A DNA stretch of 64,000 bases, taken from Nostocoides sp. F2B08. GTDB taxonomy: Bacteria > Actinomycetota > Actinomycetes > Actinomycetales > Dermatophilaceae. The translations under genes were made by a program, and so were the position numbers. Shown in pieces: positions 17,948-27,087 of this stretch. The notes under the pieces were generated by a model. It was not told the origin of the DNA and ran no database searches. It was given only the letters and a program-made list of their open reading frames with translations. The stretch spans positions 620,001 to 684,000 of the forward strand of contig NZ_WESE01000002.1 in assembly GCF_009184895.1 (NCBI RefSeq), read 5' to 3'. Each line of letters starts with the position of its first letter. Within the stretch, counting starts at the first letter, position 1.

Positions 17948-18370
17948 CTACCTCTGACGCATGTCGCGCAGCCGCCGGGCCAGAGCGGTGACGATCCCCG
18001 CGGCGATCTCGGGTCGCAGCCGGAGCGCCTCGTCGAAGTCGTCCTTCACGAGCTTCAGTGCCCACCCGTCGGTGGTGGCGACGACGTCGGCGATGCGGGG
18101 TGCGGGATCGAGCACGGACAGCTCACCGATCGTGTCGACCGGACCTACCCGCACCCGGCCGTCGGGACGGACGATCTCGACTTCGCCCTCGACGAGCACG
18201 AGCAGCCACTCCTCGACGGCTCCGGCGGTGATGAGCACCTCGCCCGCTGTGAACGGAACCTCCTCCAGCCGGGAGGCGACTCCGGCGAGGACCCGGGCGG
18301 GCGTCGTGGCGAACAGGCCCGTCCGACGCAGGATGGCGACCCGGTCGACGATGAGGTGGGGTGACCACAT
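17948..18370 (-). CDS. Cyclic-nucleotide-binding-domain protein
   Basis: A single CNB domain of about 140 residues: LFATTPARVLAGVASRLEEV, FTAGEVLITAGAVEEWLLVLVEGEVEIV, a phosphate-cassette-like region DTIGELSVLDPAPRIADVVA, and helix C. There is no HTH, so it is not a CRP-type activator. The phosphate cassette has IGELSVL where cAMP/cGMP binders usually have FGE.AL followed by a TR/SR, so true ligand binding is uncertain. A longer frame extends to 18694 but would overlap the divergent VTT gene; the ATG at 18370 with GGAG nine bases upstream is the better start. It probably regulates the coupled MFS/HEAT protein. Confidence 0.75.
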   Translation of the reverse strand: MWSPHLIVDRVAILRRTGLFATTPARVLAGVASRLEEVPFTAGEVLITAGAVEEWLLVLVEGEVEIVRPDGRVRVGPVDTIGELSVLDPAPRIADVVATTDGWALKLVKDDFDEALRLRPEIAAGIVTALARRLRDMRQR

Positions 18371-18485
18371 GGGTGTGGGCTCCGGCACATCGCGAGTATT
18401 GCAGAAACGCCCCAGGCCCCGGAGGACGAGCGCCCGCCCGACCCGTCGGTTGACGCCCCCTGAGCCCACCCTCGACGATGGAGCG

Positions 18486-19136
18486 ATGCGGCTGCGGCGG
18501 GTGCGGGCATGGACGGTCGTCGCCGGCCTCGCGTCCGTGCTCCTCGCGCTGTTCGCCGTCGTCGAGTGGGCGGGCGTGCCGGTCCTCGTCGACCCCACCC
18601 CCTGGCTGCGGTCGGTCTCCCTGGTCGCGGGTGTGGTCGGCGTCGGCCTGCTCGTCGTCGACGCCTTCGTCCCCGTCCCGTCGAGCGTCGTCATGGTCGC
18701 CCTGGGCGCGACCTTCGGCCTCGTCGGCGGGATCGCCCTGTCCGTCCTGGGCAGCGTCGGCGGCTTCGCGCTCGCCTACGCCGTCGGCCGCCGCTCCCGG
18801 AGCACGCTCGAGTCGGCCGTGGTCCTCGGCGACGTCGAGCGCGGGTCCGGACTGGTCCGGCGCTGGGGACTGCTCGCCATCGTCGCGAGCCGGCCGGTGC
18901 CGCTCGTCGCCGAGACGGTCGCGATCTCCGCAGGCGCGTTCGGCCTGCGCCCGACACCGGCGTTCGCGGCCGCGCTCGCGGGCGCCGTCGCGCCGGCGAC
19001 CGTGTTCTCCTACGCCGGCTGGCGTGGGGCGACCACCGGCGACGGCGTCGCGCTCTTCGCCGCCGTCGTCGGTGCCTCGGTCCTCCTGTGGGTCGCCGGC
19101 CGCCGGTGGTCGGCCCGGACCGAGGGGTATGCGTGA
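18486..19136 (+). CDS. VTT-domain (DedA/TVP38-like) membrane protein
   Basis: The 216-aa protein has five or six hydrophobic helices and the VTT (SNARE-associated) signature: FVPVPSSVVMVALGATFGLV, a GG.GF.LAY.VGR segment, and ASRPVPLVAETVAISAGAFG. Family members move lipids or act in membrane homeostasis. The start is placed at the ATG at 18486 because upstream codons lack hydrophobic or conserved sequence and would overlap the divergent CNB gene. Confidence 0.75.
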   Translation: MRLRRVRAWTVVAGLASVLLALFAVVEWAGVPVLVDPTPWLRSVSLVAGVVGVGLLVVDAFVPVPSSVVMVALGATFGLVGGIALSVLGSVGGFALAYAVGRRSRSTLESAVVLGDVERGSGLVRRWGLLAIVASRPVPLVAETVAISAGAFGLRPTPAFAAALAGAVAPATVFSYAGWRGATTGDGVALFAAVVGASVLLWVAGRRWSARTEGYA

Positions 19137-19166
19137 CGCACCCCGCTCACGATCCTCACCGATGTC

Positions 19167-20258
19167 TCATGCAGGGGCAGGCATCAGCTGCAGCGGCCCG
19201 TAGTAGCCGACCGACCTGAGCACCGCCTCGAACCCGTCGAGGAGGTAGTCCGAGCGCATCTGCGGTGACGACGGCACGAGGATCAGGGCCACCTCGGCCT
19301 TGGAGTCGGCGTAGGTCTGGGCCTCGGCGTTCGAGAACGCCTGTCCGTCGGTCGTCATGAAGCAGAGCAGGTCCGGGGCAGTCGCGAGAACCGTCGCCGA
19401 CTGGCCGGAGTACGCGATGAGGTTCTCGTTGACGTTGACCACGGTGACCGAGTCACCGCCCGACCCGGACGCGGTGATCGTCACGTGCCCGGTGTCGAAC
19501 CCTCCGCCGGTCACCTCACCGATCTCGGTGATCGTCCCGCGGATCAGAACCGACCCGCCGAGATAGCTCACCACCGCCTGGACGGGGTCGGTCGGGTCCT
19601 TGAGGAGCTTCCCGACCTGGAGGGCACGGCTCGTCGTCCCCCGGATGGCACCGGCACCGATCTGCTGTCCGTCCATCGCCCAGAGGGCCGAGCCGGCGTC
19701 CTCGTCGAAGACCCCCCCGCCGAGCAGCGCCCGCATCGCGCCGTCGGCCACCGCCGGGTCCTGCGTCGCGAAGCTCAGGACGAGGTCGCTGTTGCCGAGG
19801 ACGACGGTGCCGAGGGGGACACCGGCCGCCGCATACGTGCACAGCTGCAGCGCCGGGACGGCCCGGTCCGCCCCCGCGCCGTCGATGACCGGCAGCCGCG
19901 TCTGGGCGGAGAGCAGGAACGGGATGAACGTGTTGCCGGCGCCGATCTCGGCGGGGACGAGGTAGCCGAGGGAGTGGCCGACGATCCGCTCGAGCTCCTT
20001 CCACGCGACACCCGGCGCGTCGGAGGGGAAGCCGGACGCTGCCGCGGTCGGCGACCCGACACCGGCTGCGATGGCACCCGTCGCGTCCGCCGGCACGCTG
20101 GCCACGTCGACGACCCGCACGGGGTTGCCGGTCTTGGCGATGTCGTCGATGAACTGACGCCCGAGGTCGAGCGGGCCGCCGCCGCCGGAGCCGAGGAAGC
20201 AGGCGCCCTGGAGGATCGACTCGAGGTCGTCGGAGGACAGGGTCAGAGGGTCCGGCAT
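19167..20258 (-). CDS. DUF917 family protein
   Basis: At 363 aa this has the full DUF917 pattern: an N-terminal glycine-rich LQGACFLGSGGGGPL, GAGNTFIPFLLSAQTRLPVIDGAG-type middle segment, and a beta-rich C-terminus with NVNENLIAY. Some members remove sulfur from thiohydantoins or sit beside hydantoinase genes, but no hydantoinase is nearby, so the substrate is open. It lies 38 bases downstream of the cyclase/AAA gene and may be the last gene of that run. Confidence 0.8.
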   Translation of the reverse strand: MPDPLTLSSDDLESILQGACFLGSGGGGPLDLGRQFIDDIAKTGNPVRVVDVASVPADATGAIAAGVGSPTAAASGFPSDAPGVAWKELERIVGHSLGYLVPAEIGAGNTFIPFLLSAQTRLPVIDGAGADRAVPALQLCTYAAAGVPLGTVVLGNSDLVLSFATQDPAVADGAMRALLGGGVFDEDAGSALWAMDGQQIGAGAIRGTTSRALQVGKLLKDPTDPVQAVVSYLGGSVLIRGTITEIGEVTGGGFDTGHVTITASGSGGDSVTVVNVNENLIAYSGQSATVLATAPDLLCFMTTDGQAFSNAEAQTYADSKAEVALILVPSSPQMRSDYLLDGFEAVLRSVGYYGPLQLMPAPA

Positions 20259-20296
20259 GGTGGTGCTCCTTCGAATCGATGTGTTCTCTAGGTGAT

Positions 20297-23200
20297 TCAG
20301 TCCTGGTGGTTCAGTCCGTGCGACTCACGGTCCAGCTCGGCTCGACGACTCGTCCGCCCGGCGTCCCGGCCCGCTCGAGCCTCCGAGTCGACGAGCGCGA
20401 CGACGTGGCGCTGTCCCATCCCCTCCGCCAGCGAACGCGCCTGCCGGAGCTCGTCCTCACGCTCGGCACCGCTCGATGCCCGGGCCCGCAGCAGGTGGAG
20501 CATGGGTGTCATGACCGCCTCGCCGGTGCGCTCGGCCCGCCGCAGGCCGGAGTCGGTGGCGCGCAGCGCGTGGGCCGGGTCGCCCGCGGCCAGCGCGGCG
20601 TCGGCGTGGAAGCACTCCATGAGCGTCTGTCCGAGGATCACCCGCATGCCCGCAAGCTCGTGCACGGCGCGGCCGACGTCGTCCGCCGCACCGGGGGAGC
20701 GGTCCGAGCTGCATCCCTCCCAGCCGAGGACCGCCCGCGCCATCTGCGCATAGACCGGGAAGGGCTCGGACTCGGCGAGGTCGAGCAGCTCCGTGCCGTG
20801 CCGCCGCGCCCGGACGACGTCCCCGTCCAGCACCGCCAGGAACGCCGCCGTCTCGAGCGTGATCGCCTCGCTGAACCGGTGGGCGAGAGCGCGCGCCTCC
20901 GCAACGCCCTGCTCGGCGACCTCGACCAGGCCCGGGTCGCCGGTGACCAGCCACTGCGAGAGCAGCAGTGGGAACAGCGCCGTCAGCCGGCGCTGCTGGA
21001 CGAACTCGCCGTGGCTGGCGGCGACCTCTGCCTGCCGCACCTGACGCAGGGCGTCGATCGCCTCGTCGAGCCGGCCGTGCCAGAACGCCGTGTTGCCGAT
21101 CATCAGGGTCGCCTCGAGGATCAGGTCCTCGTCCCCGATCTCCTTGGCCATTGCGAGGGCATGCTGCCCGAGCGCGCCCGCGCCCCGAAGGTCGCCGCGG
21201 AAGGCGGCGGCCATCCGCAGGCCGAACACGGCCTGGAAGCTCTGCCGGGTCGGCGGGAGCGACTCGGTGATGCGGCGTGCTCGCTCGTAGGCCTCGTACG
21301 TCTCCGGCGCCGACTGCCCTCGCGTGATCATTCGGCCCGAGCCCAGGGCGAGGAGGAGGGTGAGCTCGAGATCGGCCGGACGGTCGGCACCGGACTTCGC
21401 CATGGTCTCCAGGTCGTGCAGTCCAAGCTCGGCATGACGCTCGGCGTCGGCGTAGGCGCCGAGCAGCAGCGCCTGCTCGGACGCCCGGCTCTCGTAGCGT
21501 GCGCTCTCGCCGAGGTGCCCGGCCTCGCGGTGGTGCACAGCCAGCCGCCCGACGTATCGCCCGGTTCCCTCGTCGGAGACGTCCTCGAGCGCGGTGGCCG
21601 CCGCGGCGTGCAGCGACCGCAGGGTCGACGTGAGCGGCATGTCCGTCGCCGCCGTCCACAGGAACTGGTGGGTGAACGCGACGTTGTCCTGGTCCGCGGT
21701 CCACAGCCCCGCGGCGAGCACCTCCTCCTCGGCCTGCCGGGTCGCCTCGACCCCGACGACTGCCAGGGTGCGGCGCAGAACGTGCCGCTCGAACCGGCGG
21801 CCGAGCACCGCCCCGGTCTCCAGCGCCGAGCGGGCCGGGCTCGACAGCCGGTCGAAGCGGGCGACGATGATCCCGCGCAGGTCGGGCGGGACCGCGACGT
21901 CCGCGGCCGGCTCCGGGGCGTCAGGGGCGAGCAGTCCCTCGCCCGCCAGGTAGGTGACGAGCTGCTCCGCGAACAGCGGGTTGCCCTCGGTGCGCCGGGC
22001 GAGCCAGCCGCCGAGCCAGGGCGGGGGCGCGTGCCCGAGGAGGGACCGGGCGAGCTGGTCGAGCTCCTCGACGCCCAGCGACCCGATCCGCACGACGAGC
22101 CCGTCGCCGTCCACGGGCGACGGAACCTGCTCGCCCTCCTGACATGTCGCGATGACGGTCACCGGCGAGTCGGCCAGCGCCTCGAGCACCCGGTCGAGCA
22201 GCTCCCGCGACGTCGGGTCGAGCCACTGAACGTCCTCGAGGACGACGACGAGCGGGCCCGTCGCGACGAGCCCGACGAGGAGGGTGGAGACGGCGTCGAC
22301 CATGCCCTCGAACCGGTCCTCGGGCGGGGTGGCCGCCCACGTCGAGCCCGGGACCGGCAGGTCGAGCAGGGCAGCGAGGAACGAGGCACGGTCGCGCAGC
22401 CGGTCGCCGAGGTCGGTGGAGAGGGCGTCGGCGAGCTCGTCCAGCCGCGCCGTGAAGCGCGCGGAGTTCGCGGCGACGCCGTCGACCCCCGAGACCCCCG
22501 ACCACCGGCCCACGAGGTCCCGCACCGGTTGCAGCCACCGCACGCCGTGGCTCTCGCTGCGGCACACGAGCCAGTGCAGGCCCTGAACGCCCTCCTCCCG
22601 CCGGCGCAGGAGGTCGAGCAGCGCGGACTTCCCGCACCCGGGCTCTCCGACCAGCGAAACCCGATGCAGGCGCCCCACTGCGGCGGTCCGCGCCACGGCC
22701 TCGTGCAGGGTCGCCAGCTCCGCGTCGCGTCCGACGATCCGGTGTTCGCGGGCGACGACCCCGCCGCCGAGCGCCGCGAGCTCGAAGACCTCGACCGGTG
22801 CCCCGACCCCCTTGAGCTCGCGCATCCCGAGGGAGGTGCACGTCGCGACGCCGGCCGCGTTGCCGAGGACACTCCCGTCGACGAGAACCGAGCCGGCGGT
22901 GGCGAGCCCCATGAGCCGCGCGGCCAGGTTGATGTGCGAGCCGTAGCAGGTGAACCCGACCTGCACGGGCGCACCGACGAACCCGCTGAACGCGGTGCCC
23001 ACGGTCGCTCCGGCCCGAAAGCGCACCGGACTCTGCGCCCGGAGCGCGAGCAGCAGGCTCAACGCGCGTTCGACGTCCCCCGGGAAGGACACCGGAGTCC
23101 CCCAGTACAGCAGGATGACCCAGCCCTTCTCCGCCCGCTCGATCTGGTGCAGGACGCCGCCGTAGGTCTCCGTCAGCCGGAAGATGTCGCTCACGAGCCG

Positions 23201-24016
23201 GCGGACGTCCTCGATCGGCGCATCGTGGGCCATGCCGAGGAAGGCCGTGAGGACCGGGCGCAGCTCACCCCGGCGGTCCCAGGTGAGCAGCCGGTCCGGG
23301 GCGAACCGCGCGGCGAGCGGGTGCTGCGGCTGCGGCAGGGCCGGCAGCGGCCGGGCCGGCCGGGCCAGGTCGGTGGTGAGGAACAGGTGCCGGCCGTCGC
23401 GGTCCTCGATCGGGAGCGACTGCCGGAGCAGGTATGCGGTGGCCGGGTCGACGAGCACCTCACCCGGCCTGCCGGTGGCGGCGAGCTCGGCCGCCTCCTC
23501 GACCGCCCGGCCCCAGGCGACGTAGGTCGACCTCGAGCCAGAGTCGTCGTCGAGGACGTCCCACCGGACCTCCCCCGCGACGAGGGCCACCTTCACGCCC
23601 ACCTCGAACCGGCCGAACCGGGTGTGGATCGGACCGCGCTCGCCGGCCGCATCCGAGATCGCCAGCGCCGCGGCGGCGGCGTCGAGCACGGTGCCGTGGT
23701 CCGGCTCCGGGTCGGTGTCAGGGTCGGCGTGGTGGGCCATCTCGTTCGGCCCGGGCGGGAAGATCGCGAGGATGGCGTCCCCACCGAACTCGGCGACGTA
23801 GCCGCCGTAGGTGTGCACGGCCTCGACGATCGGGCCGAACACGGCGTCGGCGATGTCGGCCAGCGCCTCGGCGCCACGGTCGCCATTGGCGGCGAGCGTC
23901 CACGCCATCGAGGTGAAGCCGACGAGGTCGATGCTCAGGACCGGTCCGACGGACCGCCACGAGTCGGCCCCGGCGGCGACCGCGTCGAGGAGTGGGCGTG
24001 GGACGAGCTCATGCAC
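20297..24016 (-). CDS. Class III nucleotidyl cyclase (tandem domains) - AAA/STAND ATPase - TPR protein
   Basis: A 1239-aa multidomain regulator. Residues 20-190 are a class III cyclase domain with metal-binding aspartates in SIDLVGFTSM and EFGGDAILAIF. Residues 240-420 are a second, more divergent cyclase-like domain (FRLTETYGGVLHQIERAEKG, CYGSHINLAARLMG). Then come an ATPase (Walker A GEPGCGKS, Walker B VVVLEDVQWLD, about 430-720) and a long TPR-like helical tail. This layout is known in mycobacterial and other actinobacterial regulators. Its start overlaps the end of the upstream 290-aa gene by eight bases. It may make cAMP or cGMP in response to a signal sensed by the tail. Confidence 0.85.
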   Translation of the reverse strand: MHELVPRPLLDAVAAGADSWRSVGPVLSIDLVGFTSMAWTLAANGDRGAEALADIADAVFGPIVEAVHTYGGYVAEFGGDAILAIFPPGPNEMAHHADPDTDPEPDHGTVLDAAAAALAISDAAGERGPIHTRFGRFEVGVKVALVAGEVRWDVLDDDSGSRSTYVAWGRAVEEAAELAATGRPGEVLVDPATAYLLRQSLPIEDRDGRHLFLTTDLARPARPLPALPQPQHPLAARFAPDRLLTWDRRGELRPVLTAFLGMAHDAPIEDVRRLVSDIFRLTETYGGVLHQIERAEKGWVILLYWGTPVSFPGDVERALSLLLALRAQSPVRFRAGATVGTAFSGFVGAPVQVGFTCYGSHINLAARLMGLATAGSVLVDGSVLGNAAGVATCTSLGMRELKGVGAPVEVFELAALGGGVVAREHRIVGRDAELATLHEAVARTAAVGRLHRVSLVGEPGCGKSALLDLLRRREEGVQGLHWLVCRSESHGVRWLQPVRDLVGRWSGVSGVDGVAANSARFTARLDELADALSTDLGDRLRDRASFLAALLDLPVPGSTWAATPPEDRFEGMVDAVSTLLVGLVATGPLVVVLEDVQWLDPTSRELLDRVLEALADSPVTVIATCQEGEQVPSPVDGDGLVVRIGSLGVEELDQLARSLLGHAPPPWLGGWLARRTEGNPLFAEQLVTYLAGEGLLAPDAPEPAADVAVPPDLRGIIVARFDRLSSPARSALETGAVLGRRFERHVLRRTLAVVGVEATRQAEEEVLAAGLWTADQDNVAFTHQFLWTAATDMPLTSTLRSLHAAAATALEDVSDEGTGRYVGRLAVHHREAGHLGESARYESRASEQALLLGAYADAERHAELGLHDLETMAKSGADRPADLELTLLLALGSGRMITRGQSAPETYEAYERARRITESLPPTRQSFQAVFGLRMAAAFRGDLRGAGALGQHALAMAKEIGDEDLILEATLMIGNTAFWHGRLDEAIDALRQVRQAEVAASHGEFVQQRRLTALFPLLLSQWLVTGDPGLVEVAEQGVAEARALAHRFSEAITLETAAFLAVLDGDVVRARRHGTELLDLAESEPFPVYAQMARAVLGWEGCSSDRSPGAADDVGRAVHELAGMRVILGQTLMECFHADAALAAGDPAHALRATDSGLRRAERTGEAVMTPMLHLLRARASSGAEREDELRQARSLAEGMGQRHVVALVDSEARAGRDAGRTSRRAELDRESHGLNHQD

Positions 24017-24881
24017 GCGGAGGTTCCGGATCCGCGACGAAGGGCACCGTCAACGTCCCCCGCACGTATCCGCAGAGCGTGTCGACGTCGTAGCCGCCCC
24101 ACCACATGGTCAGTCCCCAGGGCTGCGACGTGCCGACCGTCCCGCCGAGGACGTCGGTGCCGTCGACGACCTCGGGTGTCCCGTTGAGGAGGAAGTCGTA
24201 GGTCACCTGCATCCCGAGGAACTGCTCGGACGCCAGCCGCACCCCGGTGAGGATGGCGTCGTCGTCGAGGGCGGTGATCCGGCGCTCGAGTGCGGCCTGC
24301 TCGACCGGGTTGGTGACGGTCCGTCGTCGCTCGGTCAGGGCTGCGAGGCGCTCGCGCCGGTATCCCGGGTAGTCGAGGATGCCGGTCGCCTCGGCGACCT
24401 CGGCGGACTGGATCGCGACGGTGTTCATCCGCGGCGTGATGAGCGCCTCGTCGAGGAAGACGTCCTCGATCGTGAGGTCCGGCCGGGTGAGGTCCCAGAG
24501 AGCGGCGCGGCGCAGCAGGACAGACTCCGGCGTGCCCACCTGCAGGTCGAAGGGGTCGATGAGCACCTGGAACGGCTGGTCCACGAGGACGAGGTTGCGC
24601 TGGGTGAACTGCGGGCCGCCGAGCAGGTCGACGGGGCGGCCGATGAGGGCGCTCTCCCGATGGTCGACACCGGCGATCGTCACCGCCCGGACCGTCACCC
24701 CGATCTTCTCGTCGAAGGGCCACCGGGGTGCGACGGGGTCCTGGAACCGGATGACCCGGTCGAACACCGGCTCGCCGGGCGTGATGAAGGTCGGTCCGCT
24801 CACGCCGCGCGGGTCGTCGGTGGGGTCCGGGTCCGTGGCGAACCGGCACTGCCACCAGCCCTCGAAGTGGATGTCCATCAT
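24009..24881 (-). CDS. Conserved hypothetical protein, coupled to a ferritin-like protein
   Basis: A 290-aa soluble protein rich in beta strands in the N-terminal half, with a helical segment rich in Arg/Glu in the middle (GYRRERLAALTERRRTV). I do not recognise the family. The start ATG overlaps the stop of the ferritin-like gene (ATGA), and its end overlaps the start of the cyclase gene, so the three form a tightly coupled operon. A second ATG follows immediately (24878). It is likely to work with the ferritin-like protein as a partner or substrate carrier; that is inference. Confidence 0.65.
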   Translation of the reverse strand: MMDIHFEGWWQCRFATDPDPTDDPRGVSGPTFITPGEPVFDRVIRFQDPVAPRWPFDEKIGVTVRAVTIAGVDHRESALIGRPVDLLGGPQFTQRNLVLVDQPFQVLIDPFDLQVGTPESVLLRRAALWDLTRPDLTIEDVFLDEALITPRMNTVAIQSAEVAEATGILDYPGYRRERLAALTERRRTVTNPVEQAALERRITALDDDAILTGVRLASEQFLGMQVTYDFLLNGTPEVVDGTDVLGGTVGTSQPWGLTMWWGGYDVDTLCGYVRGTLTVPFVADPEPPRA

Positions 24882-26179
24882 GAGCCGGCCCCCGCAGCCG
24901 AGGACGACCCCGACGGTGACCCAGCACCAGCGTTCGCGATCCGAGCGGAGAACCGCAGGCCGACGAGCTCGATGGTCCGGGCGATGTAGCCGAGCCGCGC
25001 GGGTGCGCCCGGCATACCGGCGACGTCGTGTGCGAGGCGTGCGAGCTCCGAGAGCTCCTGCTCGAGCACGGCCCAGGCGGCTTCGCGGTGGGGCAGGAAG
25101 CCGACCGAGCCGTCGAGCGCGAACGGTGGGCCGGCCCGCCACCCGTCGTCCGGACTGTGAGCGGGCAGTGCGGTCAGGACCTCGGCGAGCGGCCGGATGA
25201 CCATGGTCATGAGCGGGAAGAACGCGACCGCGGTCAGCGCACTGGACTCCTCGGGCGACTCGTCCGTCGACATGAGCAGGCGCAGCAGGAAGCGGAGCAT
25301 GCTCCGGTAGGACGCGTCGAAGAGCCCGGCGCACGCGACCGCCATCGGGTCGGTCAGCGTGCTGACCCCCTGGCCGGCGTCGGTCGTCGGGTTGTCGACG
25401 ACCTTTCGGGCGGGCTCGAACGTCGGGTCCTCCGCGCGCAGCGTGGAGTACTCGTCGAGAATGCCCTTGAAGGCGAAGAAGTGCCCCTCGTCGCCTTCGG
25501 TCGTGGCGGCCTCCCCCTGCTCGATGATGAGGTCGACGGCCGCCAGGGCGCTGGGGAGGTCCGTCACCGTGGACATGAACACGTCGTAGCCGCCACCCAT
25601 CGCCCCGACGCGCGGGAAGTCTGTGCCGAGCGCCCTGCCGCCGAGCTGGTGGTCGGCGCCGACGAGGAAGAGCGGCTCCGGCTGGGCGGCCAGGGTGCAG
25701 AAGCCGTCCCGGATCGCGGTGTAGAGCTCGACGATGCTCGCCGGTCCCGGATCCGACGGGTCCGGCGGAGAGGGGCACGTGATGACGTCGTCGCCCTTCT
25801 GCGGCATCTCGAAGCAGGCGAACTTGTGCACCGCCTCCTGCGAGAAGCGGGTCAGCGCCATACGGTGGCCGTACAGCGACGTCGCGTAGGGGAAGTTCGG
25901 TCGCGTGAGGCTCGGTGCGGCGCCGATCGCCGTGAGGAGGTTGGCCACGAGGCCGAGGTGCTCCATCTCCTGGCGGGCGACGGCGAGCACCTGCTTCTCC
26001 CAGTGCGCGACCCGGATGAGCTGGTGCTCGGTCAGACCCTCATCCACGCCCTCATCGGTGCTCTGCTTCATCGTCAGCGCGGCGAACAGGTACTGCACCA
26101 TGAGCGAGTGCTCGATCTCGGCCGCGGTGGTGAGCAGCGAGACGAGGTCGGCTCGCGTGCGCACGGTCTCCTCGGACAT
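24878..26179 (-). CDS. Ferritin-like (VioB/iminophenyl-pyruvate dimer synthase type) protein
   Basis: The 433-aa protein begins with a four-helix-bundle ferritin-like domain: AAEIEHSLMVQYLFAALTMK and AVARQEMEHLGLVANLL give the two glutamate/ExxH metal-ligand helices expected for a diiron or haem-dependent centre, as in the ferritin-like domain of VioB and related enzymes. The C-terminal half is unassigned. No indole-alkaloid genes (RebO, VioA or VioC type) are nearby, so violacein-like synthesis is unlikely. The ATG at 26179 has a GGAAGG site; it heads a coupled three-gene operon with the 290-aa protein and the tandem cyclase. Confidence 0.75.
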   Translation of the reverse strand: MSEETVRTRADLVSLLTTAAEIEHSLMVQYLFAALTMKQSTDEGVDEGLTEHQLIRVAHWEKQVLAVARQEMEHLGLVANLLTAIGAAPSLTRPNFPYATSLYGHRMALTRFSQEAVHKFACFEMPQKGDDVITCPSPPDPSDPGPASIVELYTAIRDGFCTLAAQPEPLFLVGADHQLGGRALGTDFPRVGAMGGGYDVFMSTVTDLPSALAAVDLIIEQGEAATTEGDEGHFFAFKGILDEYSTLRAEDPTFEPARKVVDNPTTDAGQGVSTLTDPMAVACAGLFDASYRSMLRFLLRLLMSTDESPEESSALTAVAFFPLMTMVIRPLAEVLTALPAHSPDDGWRAGPPFALDGSVGFLPHREAAWAVLEQELSELARLAHDVAGMPGAPARLGYIARTIELVGLRFSARIANAGAGSPSGSSSAAGAGS

Positions 26180-26347
26180 CGGGGTCCTTCCGTCGAGGTC
26201 CGGACGGTCCACTGCCGCAGACACCGGATGAGGCCCGATTATCGCGGAGATCGGCTCCCGTGTCCCCCCCGGACACCTCGGATCGCGTTCCCGCGATTCC
26301 GTGGATACGCGCCCGGGCCGTCCCTGCCGGTCCCGTACATTCACCCT

Positions 26348-27067
26348 GTGCGGATCCTGTCGGTGTCGGACCTGCACTACCGGCTGCCCCACTACGACTG
26401 GCTCGTCAAGGCCGCCGACGACGTCGACGTCGTCGTCCTCGCCGGGGACCTCGCGGACGTGGTGAGCCCCGTCCCCCTGGACGTGCAGTCGGTCGTGCTC
26501 ACCGCATACCTCACCTCTCTCGCGGACAAGGCGCTCGTTGTCGCCTCCTCGGGCAACCACGACCTCGACGGCCCCGGTGCCACCGGTGAGCAGGAGGCGG
26601 GCTGGCTGCAGCGGGTCGAGCACGAGCGGGTGGTCGTCGACCGGGCGAGCGTGGACACCGGCGGCGTCCGGTTCACGGTCTGCCCCTGGTGGGACGGTCC
26701 ACTGACCCGAGACGAGGTCGGCGCGCAGCTGGCCGAGGCCGCGGCCGACCGCCCGGACCTGTGGGTGTGGGTGTACCACTCACCGCCGGCGGGGACGGTG
26801 CTCGTGCGCGACGGGCGGCGGGAGTTCCCCGACCACGACCTCGCCGCCTGGATCGAGGAGCTCCAGCCCGACGTGGTCATCTCCGGCCACATCCACCAGG
26901 CGCCGTGGGCCAAGGGCGGCTCCTGGCACGCCCGGCTCGGCCGGACCCAGGTGTTCAACGCAGGCAAGCAGATCGGACCCGTGCCGCCGCACATCACGTT
27001 CGACACCGAGGCACGCACGGCGCACTGGTTCGGCGTCTTCGACAGCGAGACGATCGCCCTGGGCTGA
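26348..27067 (+). CDS. Metallophosphoesterase (calcineurin-like)
   Basis: The 239-aa protein shows all five metallophosphoesterase motifs in order: SDLHY, LAGDLAD, SSGNHDLD, VYHSP and SGHIHQ. These bind two metal ions and hydrolyse phosphoester bonds. The GTG at 26348 is used because the first conserved strand (VRILSVSDLHY) begins there; the frame is open far upstream only as a shadow of the ferritin gene. Its cellular substrate is unknown. It is divergent from the ferritin-like operon and convergent with the next CNB gene. Confidence 0.85.
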   Translation: MRILSVSDLHYRLPHYDWLVKAADDVDVVVLAGDLADVVSPVPLDVQSVVLTAYLTSLADKALVVASSGNHDLDGPGATGEQEAGWLQRVEHERVVVDRASVDTGGVRFTVCPWWDGPLTRDEVGAQLAEAAADRPDLWVWVYHSPPAGTVLVRDGRREFPDHDLAAWIEELQPDVVISGHIHQAPWAKGGSWHARLGRTQVFNAGKQIGPVPPHITFDTEARTAHWFGVFDSETIALG

Positions 27068-27087
27068 CCCGCGCGGGTCAGTCCGGC

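Noticed and set aside
20279-24187. 1302-aa plus-strand frame opposite the cyclase gene
   Set aside because: Arg/Gly/Pro/Glu-rich shadow of a high-GC gene on the other strand; no motifs.
24878-26179. Violacein/rebeccamycin-type biosynthesis cluster
   Set aside because: Only the ferritin-like domain resembles VioB; no amino acid oxidase or monooxygenase genes of that pathway are nearby.
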